This document shows, piece by piece, positions 32,301-40,400 of a DNA stretch of 64,000 nt; position 1 is the stretch's first letter, and the number at the start of each line of letters is the position of its first letter. Location of the stretch: the NCBI GenBank assembly GCA_039621445.1, contig CP154957.1, positions 30,347,778-30,411,777 of the forward strand, in the 5' to 3' direction. Below the pieces are notes generated by a model. It did no database searches. It saw only the letters and a program-made list of their open reading frames with translations, and had not been told where the DNA came from. This DNA is from Euglena gracilis (Eukaryota; Euglenida; Euglenophyceae; Euglenales). The translations under genes were made by a program, and so were the position numbers.

Positions 32301-34569
32301 TGAATGCGTGTGCTTGCTGCTCGATGCAGCGATTTAACCTCCAAAAGCATGTGCCAAGGGGCAGATGAGTCTCTTGCCTCAGAGTTAACTTCCCATTTCC
32401 AGGTTTGGATTCTCATCTTCTCTGCGCCAAAACAGATCCCAACCTTTTATTTCGCCTTTTATTTTTTTGTACATTTTTGCCCATTTTAAAATACATATGT
32501 GGATATACATATTGGAGGGGTCAAAGAGATTGTTCCCTTCACTTAAACCTCCACAATGCAAAGCACCCCTGGCGGGAAACGTGTATTTGCAGCTTTTTGT
32601 TTTTTGATTTGTTTACTTTCTTTCAATGTGAACCTCATTTTGCCAATTGTTTGAAGAGGGCAGCTGCTCTCAACCTGGTGGCTTCTGCTCTATTTTCCAC
32701 TGTGCAGTTTTGTGCAGTCTTGTTGTCATTGCATTTTTTTTGCATATTTTTTTTTTGCGCTTTTCGTTTGGGGGACTTTTCAGGTTGGCAGAAAATGCGG
32801 GTAGAATGCAAAAGGGTAATATGGGTTAGCCAGGCCAGGGTTTTTTTTAAGTTGGACTCCCGGGGGGGGGGGAGGTGGGGGGTGGGTGGGTGGGTCCAGC
32901 CTCCCTGGGGGGGGTCTCCCCGGGGGGGGGATATATTTTTTGGCGCCGAAGGCACCAAATTTTTTTGAAAAGGTGCTATTTTTTAGCATTTTTCGCGACC
33001 ATTTTTGGGAAAAGTGGGTGGGTCCCCTGGGACCCCCCCCCTGGGGGGGCGCCCCCCTCCCCCCAGTCTCAAAAAAAACCCTGATCCAGGCATCACCTGA
33101 ACTGATTCTCTCTGCTCAGAGCAGTTGCCTTGACTCTTGTAATGGCACTACAGACGTCACAGTTCTGAGGCTTTATTAAGGCTGCTTGCAGGCATGCCCA
33201 TTTCACTGGCATTTTCCTTGCCCTGATTGTGATCAAGAGGCTGGCCTGGAAATTTTCGGCAGAAACTGCTCCAGGTGGCGCGGAATGGCCTTCTTTTGTC
33301 ATTTCGCATCGACACTGACGTTTAAAAAAGTATTAATTAGTGTGCATTAGAACATTGGGGGTTTTTCACAGAAGGAAGAAACCTTATCATTTTGGGAGAA
33401 ACTTCTGGGAATAACCTGCTAGAGTTTCAAGTGGGGAAAGGCATTCTACTGCCTGAGAGGTCGGCCAATACCAGTTCCCTAAACACCAACAGTTTCACAT
33501 GGACCTTCGCTTCAGTCACTTCGATATACTTTTATTTTGACGAGTTGCCCCGTCTGAGGGCCAATCGGCCGGTACCAGGTGAATTGTGAATTGTGACCAT
33601 TCCCAGGCAGGCATCAGCATTAAAATGTGGACAGAGAAACGGACGAAGAAATCAGACTTCTTTGTCACCTAGAACTTCTGCTGCATCGTGTTGAAAGGCA
33701 AAACCCTGACAAACAATCTTTGGTGCCACAATTCGACGGCATGAGAGGCTTGTGAGGTTCTTTTGCGTCACCTGCGCCCATTGCTATCCTGACTATTCAG
33801 CTCGTCATGTTTTTGATGGGTCTGAAAGCCAGGCCCCCTGGCTCGAAAGGCTCTCTTTTGTCTTCCGCGTAACAATGAAATAAAGGTCGTTTTGAAGAAC
33901 GTGCAGTATAATTATTTTTTATTCCCCCATGCCTGATCTGAGGTGTGAGCATTGGCATTTCCACAGACATTCAAAGAGATCTTTTTGCATTCTGCAAAAA
34001 AGGGGGAAAGGGTGTGGCCAACAACGGGGGGCGGGGCCCTCTGTACCTCTCCCTGGTCTCATGACCGAATTCGTCCTGAAATTCTGCAAACCGTTGTGAC
34101 TCCTCCCAGTGCAGGCATCCAAAACAACCTTTGCTTCTTGTCCCATCCAGACAGACAAAACCCTCTCACCCCTTGGGCCACCCGGGATGACGGGGTGAGG
34201 CTTTTGGATGGCCAAATCCTGAAGCAGCTCGTCATGTTTTTGATGGTCAAAAAATGGTCGAAAATCGTCCGGAAAGCTGTCCAGAAAGTGAAAAAATTTT
34301 TTTTTTTTTTTATATGCCCCCACTGCTTTTTTTGTTTCGGCTCTGGAGCATTTCCAGCATATTTCACCTCTGGGCATCGGTTCATTCACAGATTGGTCGA
34401 ACCGTCTTTTTTGGATTTTTTTTTGGATGGCACAAAATTGAATACACCATGTGAGAGCCGACGCCTGAGTCCAACAACACACACGCTGCTGGACGCGGCA
34501 CTCGTGCTATCTCTGTACCCACTCTCCCTCGCCCTGGTCTTCATGACCAAATTCGTCGGCCTGAACTGA
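15655..34569 (+). CDS. NCL-type EF-hand Na+/Ca2+ exchanger-like transporter (multi-exon gene)
   Basis: Predicted membrane cation/Ca2+ exchanger of the CaCA superfamily with a cytosolic EF-hand loop, as in plant NCL proteins. Exons found (+): about 15655-15701, 19546-19723, 22047-22167, 23541-23748, 26136-about 26230, 29509-29629, 29913-29999, 30321-30551, 31088-31162, 31994-32110, 32183-32299, about 33208-33274, about 33780-33826, 34473-34569. The N half carries LPVLGAVPDG and SVGVGALAGSTIMLLT, then DTGVNCSPSIRSAA and MLATTIPYFLIQGPAF. The middle has two calmodulin-like EF loops. The C half has FSDPMVDVLSEFGNR, FILAPLAS, NASELIAAFQYSKK, GAACMNNTFCL and LYPLSLALVF before the stop. This order matches the family from the first alpha-repeat to the C terminus. 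The first transmembrane exons and the exon(s) between 26.2 and 29.5 kb were not identified. Conventional and nonconventional introns alternate. Family assignment is confident; ion selectivity cannot be read from the sequence. Confidence 0.9.
15702..19545 (+). other. Nonconventional intron, 3.8 kb, exchanger gene
   Basis: Begins ATC CAA CACATTGG and ends CCATGTG TTG CCCCA. C-A-A sits at +4 to +6 and T-T-G at -8 to -6; the arms CAACACAT/ATGTGTTG pair perfectly and pairing resumes with GATTGGCAC against GTTCCAATG. Removal joins SFFG to LPVLGAVPDG in frame. Neither end is GT/AG. It contains a TATTGTCCC-type element near its middle (18.69-18.87 kb). Confidence 0.75.
18689..18873. mobile_element. 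TATTGTCCC-family element, inverted copy
   Basis: Reverse orientation relative to 13.55 and 15.39 kb (CATATTGTCCCACCGACC first, GACAATATGGGG last). Diverged relatives lie at about 17.92-18.09, 21.77-21.89 and 22.73-22.77 kb. Confidence 0.72.
19546..19723 (+). CDS. Exchanger exon: first alpha-repeat (GAVPDG...GVGALAGST)
   Basis: Encodes LPVLGAVPDGAIVLFSGLG followed by EEQLSVGVGALAGSTIMLLT and FAGRVTLDSE. The Gly-x-x-Pro-Asp and Gly-x-x-Ala-Gly-Ser-Thr blocks are the hallmark of the N-terminal ion-binding repeat in NCL exchangers. It leaves through a good GT donor at 19724 and the split glycine codon is completed at 22047. Confidence 0.9.
20505..20630 (+). repeat. Direct repeat GAGGGGGAGTCAT...GGGATGAACC-ATGATTTTTTGGC
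   Basis: Two adjacent copies of about 45 bp, inside the 19.7-22.0 kb exchanger intron. Confidence 0.75.
22047..22167 (+). CDS. Exchanger exon: loop with DTGVNCSPSIRSAA
   Basis: Entered from a conventional acceptor (long pyrimidine tract then CATCCAG) in frame with the previous exon. It encodes HGAYKRPLGAGKDWAKL and then LLDTGVNCSPSIRSA, matching the conserved DTGV...IRSAA segment of the family. The 3' border at 22167 is chosen because it keeps frame and gives complementary intron ends (TCTCAAG against CTTAAGG); it is less certain than the 5' border. Confidence 0.85.
22318..22516 (+). repeat. T-rich tract, about 200 nt
   Basis: Almost pure T with scattered C and G (TTTTTCTTTTTTTC pattern). 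Lies inside an exchanger intron. Confidence 0.9.
22791..23081. mobile_element. MITE with CATACCATTGCT ends, 291 bp
   Basis: CATATCATTGCTTAA at the left, TTAAGC-type GCTAAGCAATGGTATG at the right; flanks GAGGGGAC / GCGGGGAC (7 of 8). Internal repeats GTGACTGACTGGTTTTTT. Lies in an exchanger intron. Confidence 0.8.
23541..23748 (+). CDS. Exchanger exon: two transmembrane helices of the N half
   Basis: Encodes RMLATTIPYFLIQGPAF, a polar loop AGCGKKEQECDRRAE, then the hydrophobic helix GGAVAGLCVAVLLFGKYLVY and YQVKHKDNPVQEGK. Ends at a GT donor (GGCAAG then gtgtgtcc) in phase 0 and continues at 26136. Confidence 0.9.
25355..25795. repeat. GGTCCAGCCAGCCAGCTCAAATCCAGCC repeat pair
   Basis: Two similar blocks (25355-25440, 25720-25795) with CCAGCCAGCTCAAATCCAGC and AGCAGCC. 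The same family, often with CCTCTGAGCTGGACCCC, is at 29.17-29.31 (inverted), 34.64-34.71, 35.64-35.71, 37.66-37.72 and 48.48-48.55 kb. Confidence 0.65.
26136..26230 (+). CDS. Exchanger exon: cytosolic loop start (VRKSAIEQHLVSLSG)
   Basis: Starts after a conventional acceptor (CCCCTCAG) with GTG AAC CGT in frame with the previous exon, reading VNRVRKSAIEQHLVSLSGIFG and PSSGEEAS. The basic amphipathic start fits the segment between membrane helix 6 and the EF-hands. The 3' end was not resolved; the next certain exon is at 29509, so one or more exons may be missing between. Confidence 0.75.
27117..27257 (+). other. Cys-rich, B-box-like open segment inside an exchanger intron
   Basis: Open segment of 46 codons before a TGA with eight cysteines. 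It ends HPCECSTQTARKC, VRCDEFVCDGCF, ADHEDTVCPH. The spacing C-x8-C-x2-C-x4-C-x2-C-x3-H resembles B-box zinc-binding folds. No exon of the exchanger fits it, so it may be part of an unrelated nested gene or a fossil. Codon bias is weak. Confidence 0.35.
29303..29342. repeat. (AC)n microsatellite, 40 nt
   Basis: Simple repeat in the intron before the EF-hand exons. Another (AC)n lies at 51868-51892. Confidence 0.95.
29509..29629 (+). CDS. Exchanger exon: first half of EF-hand 1
   Basis: Reads RGFRATVLPFFLKYDKDGNG and VID, i.e. the entering helix and first nine residues of a calmodulin-like loop. The loop is completed only if the 283-nt nonconventional intron is removed: the next exon supplies E-L-E and LGALVRDF. 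The 5' end assumes a conventional acceptor at CTTGCAG; an earlier nonconventional start is possible. Confidence 0.85.
29630..29912 (+). other. Nonconventional intron, 283 nt, inside EF-hand 1 loop
   Basis: Starts GAG CAA TGGCCCATG and ends CATGGGCAT TTG TATCC. CAA at +4 to +6 pairs with TTG at -8 to -6, and CCCATG pairs with CATGGG. Only this excision gives the canonical loop D-K-D-G-N-G-V-I-D-E-L-E. Confidence 0.85.
29913..29999 (+). CDS. Exchanger exon: EF-hand 1 exit helix and EF-hand 2 entry helix
   Basis: 29 codons, ELELGALVRDFNESLTPEEL then RELMREMDH. Spacing from loop 1 to loop 2 equals that of calmodulin, which fixes both borders. Both neighbouring introns are nonconventional. Confidence 0.9.
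30000..30320 (+). other. Nonconventional intron, 321 nt, inside EF-hand 2 loop
   Basis: Starts GGG CAG CCAG and ends TGG CTG GACGG. CAGCCA pairs with TGGCTG. Removal yields the loop D-H-D-A-S-G-G-I-D-F-E-E; the available GT-AG choices lose the loop's first aspartate. Confidence 0.85.
30321..30551 (+). CDS. Exchanger exon: EF-hand 2 loop and acidic linker
   Basis: Starts DASGGIDFEEFVRAMDRLV, which with the preceding D-H gives a canonical 12-residue loop D-H-D-A-S-G-G-I-D-F-E-E. It continues into a low-complexity acidic linker (EEQEGDEENQEEESEE type composition) before the membrane-embedded C half. Ends at a GT donor in phase 0. Confidence 0.9.
31088..31162 (+). CDS. Exchanger exon: start of C-terminal membrane half
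   Basis: Encodes EDFLQLTPQQQRRAILRRAF and WLMGA. Entered by a conventional acceptor (CGCACAG). Joined to GTLLVLLFSDPMVDV at 31994 it gives the uninterrupted family motif; a GT-AG alternative would insert about seven unmatched residues. Confidence 0.88.
31163..31993 (+). other. Nonconventional intron, 831 nt, exchanger gene
   Basis: Starts GGC CAG GCAGTGCTG and ends CAGCAATGC CCTG CAGTG, CAG at +4 and CTG at -8. About 12 of 13 terminal positions pair. GGC flanks both ends. Excision joins WLMGA to GTLLVLLFSDP. Confidence 0.88.
31994..32110 (+). CDS. Exchanger exon: GTLLVLLFSDPMVDV to FILAPLAS
   Basis: 39 codons: GTLLVLLFSDPMVDVLSEFG, NRIHVPPFYVSFILAPLAS. This is the first part of the second alpha-repeat; the conserved next residues (NASE) lie 72 nt further on. 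Confidence 0.93.
32111..32182 (+). other. 72-nt in-frame insertion with complementary ends (candidate tiny nonconventional intron)
   Basis: Splits the invariant APLAS/NASE motif. It is 24 codons long with no stop. Its ends, GGCAAGGACCAGGCTTGTG and CACAAGGAAGCCCCGTCCTC, are largely complementary (AAGGAC with GTCCT, GGCTT with AAGCC, TTGTG with CACAA). Either it is spliced out or the protein carries an unusual Cys-rich insert in its ion-binding repeat. Confidence 0.7.
32183..32299 (+). CDS. Exchanger exon: NASELIAA...MNNTFCL (second alpha-repeat)
   Basis: 39 codons: NASELIAAFQYSKKQTRAAI, TISFASLQGAACMNNTFCL. The Asn-Ala-Ser-Glu and Met-Asn-Asn-Thr blocks are strongly conserved ion-pathway motifs of the family. 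Confidence 0.93.
32300..33207 (+). other. Intron with complementary ends carrying an hAT-like MITE
   Basis: Near its 5' end GTGAATGCGTGTGCTTGC resembles the reverse complement of GCAGGCATGCCCATTTCAC near its 3' end. FCL joins GIFLALIVIKRL in frame if the listed limits are used; the exact borders are ambiguous. It starts with GT but has no AG at the end. Confidence 0.65.
32836..33083. mobile_element. 248-bp copy of the CAGGG-ended MITE
   Basis: CAGGGTTTTTTTT at the left end and AAAAAAAACCCTG at the right, flanked by AGCCAGGC / ATCCAGGC (7 of 8). Same internal order as the 55.8-kb copy (GGTGGGTGGGTCC, GGCGCCGAAGGCACC, GTGGGTGGGTCCCC). Lies in an exchanger intron. Confidence 0.85.
33208..33274 (+). 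CDS. Exchanger exon: GIFLALIVIKRLAWKFSAET helix
   Basis: Encodes GIFLALIVIKRLAWKFSAET, the membrane helix that follows MNNT-L-C-L in homologues. Both borders are approximate because the flanking introns have strongly complementary ends and repeated bases that allow several in-frame solutions. Confidence 0.82.
33270..33779 (+). other. Intron with 10-bp complementary ends, borders approximate
   Basis: CAGGTGGCGC at 33272-33281 faces GCGTCACCTG at 33765-33774 (one mismatch). Three in-frame joins are possible because CTGC/GC bases recur at both ends. Confidence 0.7.
33780..33826 (+). CDS. Exchanger exon: IAILTIQLVMFLMGLK helix
   Basis: Short exon encoding the penultimate membrane helix. The 3' border (after GGT CTG AA) is fixed by frame and by CAG at intron +4 to +6; the 5' border is one of three in-frame options. 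Confidence 0.8.
33827..34472 (+). other. Nonconventional intron, 646 nt, before terminal exon
   Basis: Starts AGC CAG GC and ends GC CTG AGTCC, with CAGGC/GCCTG pairing and a second block GGCTC/GAGCC. Excision restores MGLK-TTHTLLDAALVLSLYP in frame. The intron contains decayed copies of both neighbouring exons. Confidence 0.85.
34040..34250 (+). pseudogene. Decayed copies of the last two exchanger exons inside their own intron
   Basis: 34041-34150 resembles the terminal exon and its downstream flank (CTCTCCCTGGTCTCATGACC, AATTCGTCCTGA, ATTCTGCAA, GCATCCAAACAA-like). 34227-34249 repeats AGCTCGTCATGTTTTTGATGG of the penultimate exon. Order on the chromosome is exon A, dead B, dead A, exon B. 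Confidence 0.8.
34473..34569 (+). CDS. Exchanger terminal exon with stop codon
   Basis: Completes the AAA lysine codon and reads TTHTLLDAALVLSLYPLSLA, LVFMTKFVGLN, stop TGA at 34567-34569. LYPLSLALV is the conserved last helix of the family. A decayed copy of this exon lies about 430 bp upstream inside the preceding intron. Confidence 0.9.
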
Positions 34570-34599
34570 TTCTGCAATTTGCGACGGCTCCTGCTTGCG

Positions 34600-37342
34600 C
34601 TGTGCTCATCTGCGAGTGGGTGGCATCCAAACAATTTGCCTATTCTTTGACCCAACCCCCTGGGGGGGTCCAGCCAGCTTTTATCCAGCCACAGACCCCC
34701 CTCCCCCCATCAACAAGATTTATTAATTCCAGCCGCCCGAAGGGGACGGTAATGGAGTCTTCGCTTTTGGGGCCAAAAATGGGCCAAAAATGAGCAGAAA
34801 TGGGTCAAAAATTGTCGAAAATGGGTCGAAATAAAGCTGTCCAGGACATTTTGGGCACCAAAAAATTGGCATTTTTTTGTGCATTTTCGCGATTTCGGTT
34901 TTTTTTTGTTCCCGGTTCGACCCCGGGTTGGCCCAGCCCCAGCCCGGGACCCCTATTGGGGGGGGGGGTCAGCCAGCAGCCCAGGGCAGAACGGGAATCG
35001 GCCGAACAGCCAGGGTGGTGGGTGGGGGGGGTCGACCACCCCCCCACCCCCTGCATGGTGGGTGGGGGGGGGGGTCGACCCCCCCTCACCACCTCTTCCC
35101 GTATTTCCGGGAGCACCAATTTTTGGACCCGAAAAAATTTTTCCGGCGCCTTCGGCGTCGGGTGTTTTTTTGACCCATTTTGGGACCCATATAGGGGATC
35201 CCCCCCAAAAACCACTCAAAACCCCATTTTTTCACACCTTCCAAAAATTCAACATTTTCTCAAAATGTTGATTTTGAGAGGTTTTTGAAGCAAATAATGC
35301 CATTGAAAGTCCAAAACATTTCAACGAGAAAAAATGTCAGTAAAATTTGATTGTACCAAAATTCTGTCCACTTTTTTTGACCTTCGTTTTTTTCACCCCC
35401 CCCCCCCTAAAAAGTACCAATTTTTAACCCTTATTTTTTTGAGTTTTTTTTGTGAAAAAAATGTGGTTTTCCATCAAAAAATCATGTGTTTTGGGTTCAT
35501 TTTTCAAAAAAAAATTCAAAAATTTTTCTGGCCAAAATCCCCGTTTTCCGAAAATCGATGAAAATGCTGTGGTGGGTGGGGGGGTCGACCCCCCACCTCC
35601 CGGGTGGGGGGTCGACCCCCCCTCCCCAGGCCTTCCCGTTCTGCCCTGCAGCAGCCTGTTTCCAGCCGGCCCAAATTTTCCAGCCTCTGAGCTGGACCCC
35701 CCCGGGGGGTGCGCAAGTGCCCTGGTCAAGGAAAATGTGTTAGTTTGAACAATGGCCCCTGCCCTGAACACTCTCTTTGCATTCCACCTTTTCTAGAGAG
35801 CGAAAGTGTTTGCTGAAGGGAGAGAGCGCTGCCAGATTTGTCCTTTTGTGAGAAGGGCTATGGATCTAACGCAATGACGGAAATTTACATTTTTCTAGTC
35901 GGCTACCGTTAAAAGGGCTGCTTTTAAAAGGCCATTGGGCCCCTTTGTGCCGTTTCCACTTTCAACCCGGAGACCTGTTTCTGCTTTTCCCAAGAGGGAA
36001 TTTCCCAAGATCCCAGAGTTTTTGAATCAAAGCCTGAACAGATGTTCCAAAGGACTCTTTTATCCAGCTGGGAGTGCATTGCGTCCTCAAAATGCCTGCC
36101 ACAGTTGCTACGTACCCAGACTGATGAAATTGGATTGCACCTTTTTAAAAAAAAAAGAATTGGTCTGCGACTCAAGAATTCCCTCCTCAGAATGCTTTTT
36201 TTCAAAAGGTTGGGCGACCTGGGGAGGGGGGGCTGGCTGATTACCCCTCAAGGGGTTTTGAGTTGCAGTTTTTCAGGACCCAAAATTCACACGTGGTCCT
36301 CCGAATTTTGCCCCAAAACGCCTCCTCCTTTGTTCAAGTTGGAACGAAATGATATCCGTTTGGTTTCAAGCAAATAGCTTTACTTTTTTTGGGAATCAGA
36401 AATCAGTCCTGTAGGACCTGGGGGGGTTGACACCCACCTGCCCGCCACTCAGGGAGGCGCTGCTTAGATTTTGATTTCGGCACATTTGGCCCAGAGGTTG
36501 CTCTGCATTTCTCTCTGCGAAAGGGCATAGTTCATTCCTCTGCAGCGTTCTTTTCCCCCTTGAAATGGATGAGACAAAGCAGGTGATGGATGCTGCAAAG
36601 GCCATGAATCTGAGGGCAGAAGAGGAGTGCCTCTCTCATGTGCTTGTGCTTGTGAAACCTGCAAAAATTGCAAAAATTGAAGGAAAAATTGAAGGCCCCC
36701 AAAATAAGAGTGGTGAAGACAATACGTATCCTTAAAGACCCTGGGGGTTGCTGGGCAAGGGCTAAAAATTTGGGCTGGCTAGCTGCCCCCTGGGGGGTGG
36801 GGGGGCTGGACCCCGGTTGGACCTGAGCTGGGCCGGGTCAGGCCGAAATCGGACAATTGCCTTAAAAAAAATGACCTGCAAAACCACAATTTTGAAGGAA
36901 AAAAAATGAGCATCTGACAACCCCCCAAAAACGCCCAAGACACTCCAAAAACACCATTTTTGTCGATTTCTGAACACTTTTTTTTGTGCCTTGTGCCGAA
37001 TATTTTTTGGACTGGACTCCAAAAAGGGGCTGGCTGGCAGGGTTAGCAGCACCCCCCAGGAGAGGGTGCTGCTGCGGCTGAGATGGGCCAAAATCGGAGC
37101 TGGCAAAACCTTTCAGAGGTGTGTGGGATGGATGCATCACTTTTTTTGCTTCTGAGTGTGCGTGTTTTAGCCCCCCCCCCCCTCAGGGGTTCCCTCCAAG
37201 ATCTCCAAAGCGTTACACATGTTTGCCCCTAAAAAGCTTTGGGATCGATGGTCCCTGCACGGTTCATCTTGACGATTCAGTGCTTTGGGGATATACACCC
37301 ATCTACCCCAGCCCCCAAGACTCTCTGCATATGACCCCACAG
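34600..37342. other. Intergenic repeat-rich interval
   Basis: Poly-C/G blocks with GGTCGACCCCCC units at 35.03-35.10 and 35.58-35.63 kb, and CCAGCC-family repeats. A small ATG-initiated frame at 36566-36736 (MDETKQVMDAAKAMNLRAEE start) has no other support. Confidence 0.5.
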
Positions 37343-37471
37343 ATGTCGAAATTGAAGGCGGAGTACGACCGGAACCTGGTGAAACTGATCGACAGCTATC
37401 ATCCCATTATGACTCCTCTCCGGGTGCAGGTTTATCGATCACAACAGCTACAGCGGTGGCTTAACTTGGAG
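37343..37471 (+). CDS. Stalk gene exon 1 with candidate start codon
   Basis: 43 codons from ATG: MSKLKAEYDRNLVKLIDSYH then PIMTPLRVQVYRSQQLQRWL and NLE. Predicted helical. It is preceded by CCCCACAG directly before ATG, which in a euglenid could be a spliced-leader acceptor or an ordinary splice acceptor. Ends GAG then gtaaac. Confidence 0.7.
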
Positions 37472-40400
37472 GTAAACTGTGCTTGAGTATTCTTTAGTTC
37501 TGTTGTTTGTGTCCTGGATGGACTCTGTGACCCTCGCCCATAAGCCCAAATTGAGCTCAGGCGGGCAAACTCGGACTTAAGCTATGACAATGGCGCACAT
37601 TTGCGACCTTTTGATTTCTCGCAGGGGTTTGAACTGCTGGAGACACATCGGCTTTCTTCCCAGGGCCTTTTTCCAGCCAGCGCCAGTTCTCCAGCCTCTG
37701 AGCTGGACAACCCCCCCTGGGGGAGTTCTTAAGCGACGCCCTGCTTGAGCCTGCTGCTGTTCAGGGCTGGACCTTTCTAACAGACATTCATTTAGTGTGT
37801 ATCACCAAAATTATTTTTGTGTATCATGCATATCACATCGAAAAATTTTCGTGTATCATCTGTGAATCACCAAATTTTTTTGTGTATCACCCAAAATTTA
37901 TTTTTGTATATCACGTGTGTATCACCAAAAATTTTTTGTGTATCACCTTTATATCACCTGTGTATCATCAAAAATTTTCCGAAAATCAAAAAGAATCAAA
38001 AAAGTTTTGTCCAGGAATTTTTTCTTTTAGTATGGTGACCTAGGGGGGAAGGTGTTAAGGCATTTTTTGATGTTTTTTTTTTTCACCTGCCCTCTATGTC
38101 CAACGACCCACACCTTTTCAGAGGTTTGACCACATTTTTGGCCTGGCGGCGAAGTGCCAGGCCGAAAGAGTTTTTCCTAAAAATCGGTCAAAAATCGGCC
38201 AAAATGCAAACTCTTTGGGCAAAATTGGTTTAAAATTGCCAAAAATTGCTCAAAGCGCCAGAAAGGAAAGTTTGACCTGTTTTTCGGGGGGGGGGGATTC
38301 TGGGGACCCTCTGATTTTCATTGGACATAGAGCGGGGGCAAGGTTTTTTCAAGGATTTTTAAAATTCTATTTTCCCAGGACATTCCAAGGGCCGTCACGG
38401 CGTCGAATGGGGTTAATGTGAGGGTGGGTTTGGGCCGGGAAAAAGTGCCCCTGGAGGTCATTTAGTGAATCTACACAGACCCCCTCCCAGACCCCCCTGG
38501 GTGTGAAAAAATCCTCTGGCCGGGGCTAAGGTCCACTCGGAGTGGCCATGATATCAACAAATAAATCCGATTTTTTCCCCGTTGATTCTGTAAAAGATTT
38601 GTTGTGTATCATATCGAAAATTTTTGTGTATCACATGTGTATCATCAATTTTTTTTGTTTATCACATGTGCATCAGCAAAAAATTTTTGTGTATCACCAA
38701 AAGAAGTTTTATGCAATCATCACGAAGTTGTGATACACACCAAGTGAATGTCTGTTTCTAACCCTTCTGCTTCAACACCTGGTTGGGGTGTTTTTATTCG
38801 GTCATTTTTTTTTTTCGACGGGTGCTTGCTGTACATCCCTACTCTCTTTCGCCCCTTGCACACTGTTTTTACCTTTTTTCTCAATCACTGAATCATTTAT
38901 TGCAATGCTTCGTTTATTTATGCCTGATGCTGATGTTATTTGTAATTAATTATGCCTTCTTTGTTTATTTTACTCGACGACTGTCATTTTTCTATGTATG
39001 GATCACCACCATTTTCTGGATGTGGCACCCAGGGAATGGCCAAAGTGCGTATTTTTGGCTCCCCGATACATGGCGCTGAGTTTTGGTTCCTCCCTGAGAA
39101 ATAAGTATTTTCCCCAAAGAACACAAAAATCCTGGTCCTGTCTGACACATTTCTTGGCTGTGGATGTGTTCAAAATTGTTTGCCATTGACTAGCGCTCTT
39201 AGACTTCTCTACACCGCATGCAATTTGACACTGTGCAAACGTTCAGGGTGCATACTTCATTGCTGCCTGACGACCAGTGCGGCTTGCCACGTGCCACGTG
39301 CAGATCGAATGGAAGACCCGCCTCGCCCAGCAGATGCAAGCTTTGGGAAAGGCTTTCGAACTCACTGCCGAGGTGAGACGCCTGCGCACGGAGTTTATGG
39401 CGCCATTGGACGAGCAATTCCAGGAGGCTATCCAGGCCTTACAGGTGTTTACAGGAGTTCAACCGCATTTCACACAATAAAACATTTTTATCATAAGATG
39501 GGGGGCTGTGCAACCATTTCAATTGCCATTTTTGATCAAATATTCAAGCCCACATCTGAAATATTTAGAGACACCTTCCCCCAGGTCCTTAAACAGCCGT
39601 ATGCCCCAGGTGGCCCGAATTTGGCCATTTCTGACGAAAATTTTCTCAATCGGAACTTCCGGCGACGAAGGCGCCGGAAGACCTCGTTACTTCTTGTATC
39701 GGGTGTCTCTTCCTGTCAAGTCCAGTTCAGTTGGGGCCCAGCCCGTAGAGAGGGGAGCTGGCCAGCCAATCCAAAATTTCAGCCTCAGCCTCCCCTCTCC
39801 TCTGGGGTTCTCAAAGAGACACACAAATGGCATATGCAATGCGATGATTTGGGCATTATACTTTATCATTCATATTTGCTTTCAAAGGGATGGGAGACAC
39901 ATCAGGCACCCACATTTTTGATGGATTGGGGATTTCTGGTCAACGATTTTTTTTTATGGTTTTTCACAAAACCCATGAAGTGAATAGGTAGAGTTCCATT
40001 TTTCTGGCATTTCTGGCAGGCACTGCGGTCGGAAGACTTGCGCACCCTGCAGCAGTATGACAACCCGCCAGACACGTACCGTAAGGTGGTGGAATTCGTC
40101 CTCATCGTCCGGGAGGAACCTCCAACGGACTGGGAGGAAGCAAAGGTCATGTTCACGGAGTCCTATTTCTCCACGTTCTTCGTGAAGCATGCCAAGGTCC
40201 TTGCTTTCCTTGCCTCATTTGGAGTTACCAAGTTACATTTGTACATTCAAGTGGATTACTCAACTGTTTTTGTCTATGACATATTGAAAGATCGTTGGAA
40301 TTTTTTCACCTCTTATCCCTCTCGTGCGAATGCAAAGAAAAAACAAACAAAACGGCAAGTGAAGTTTTTGGACCTGGGAATCCCCACAACCGACCTCTTT

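Noticed and set aside
33760-33880. Cys-rich frame FFCVTCAHCYPDYSARHVF
   Set aside because: Alternative frame of the conserved exchanger helix IAILTIQLVMFLMGLK.
34914-34935. tRNA T-arm-like GGTTCGACCCCGGG
   Set aside because: No acceptor, D or anticodon arms around it; it is part of a GGTCGACCCC repeat.
37121-37342. Upstream extension of stalk exon 1 (open frame before the ATG)
   Set aside because: Mostly poly-C derived proline codons; no conservation, and an AG-ATG junction offers a better start.
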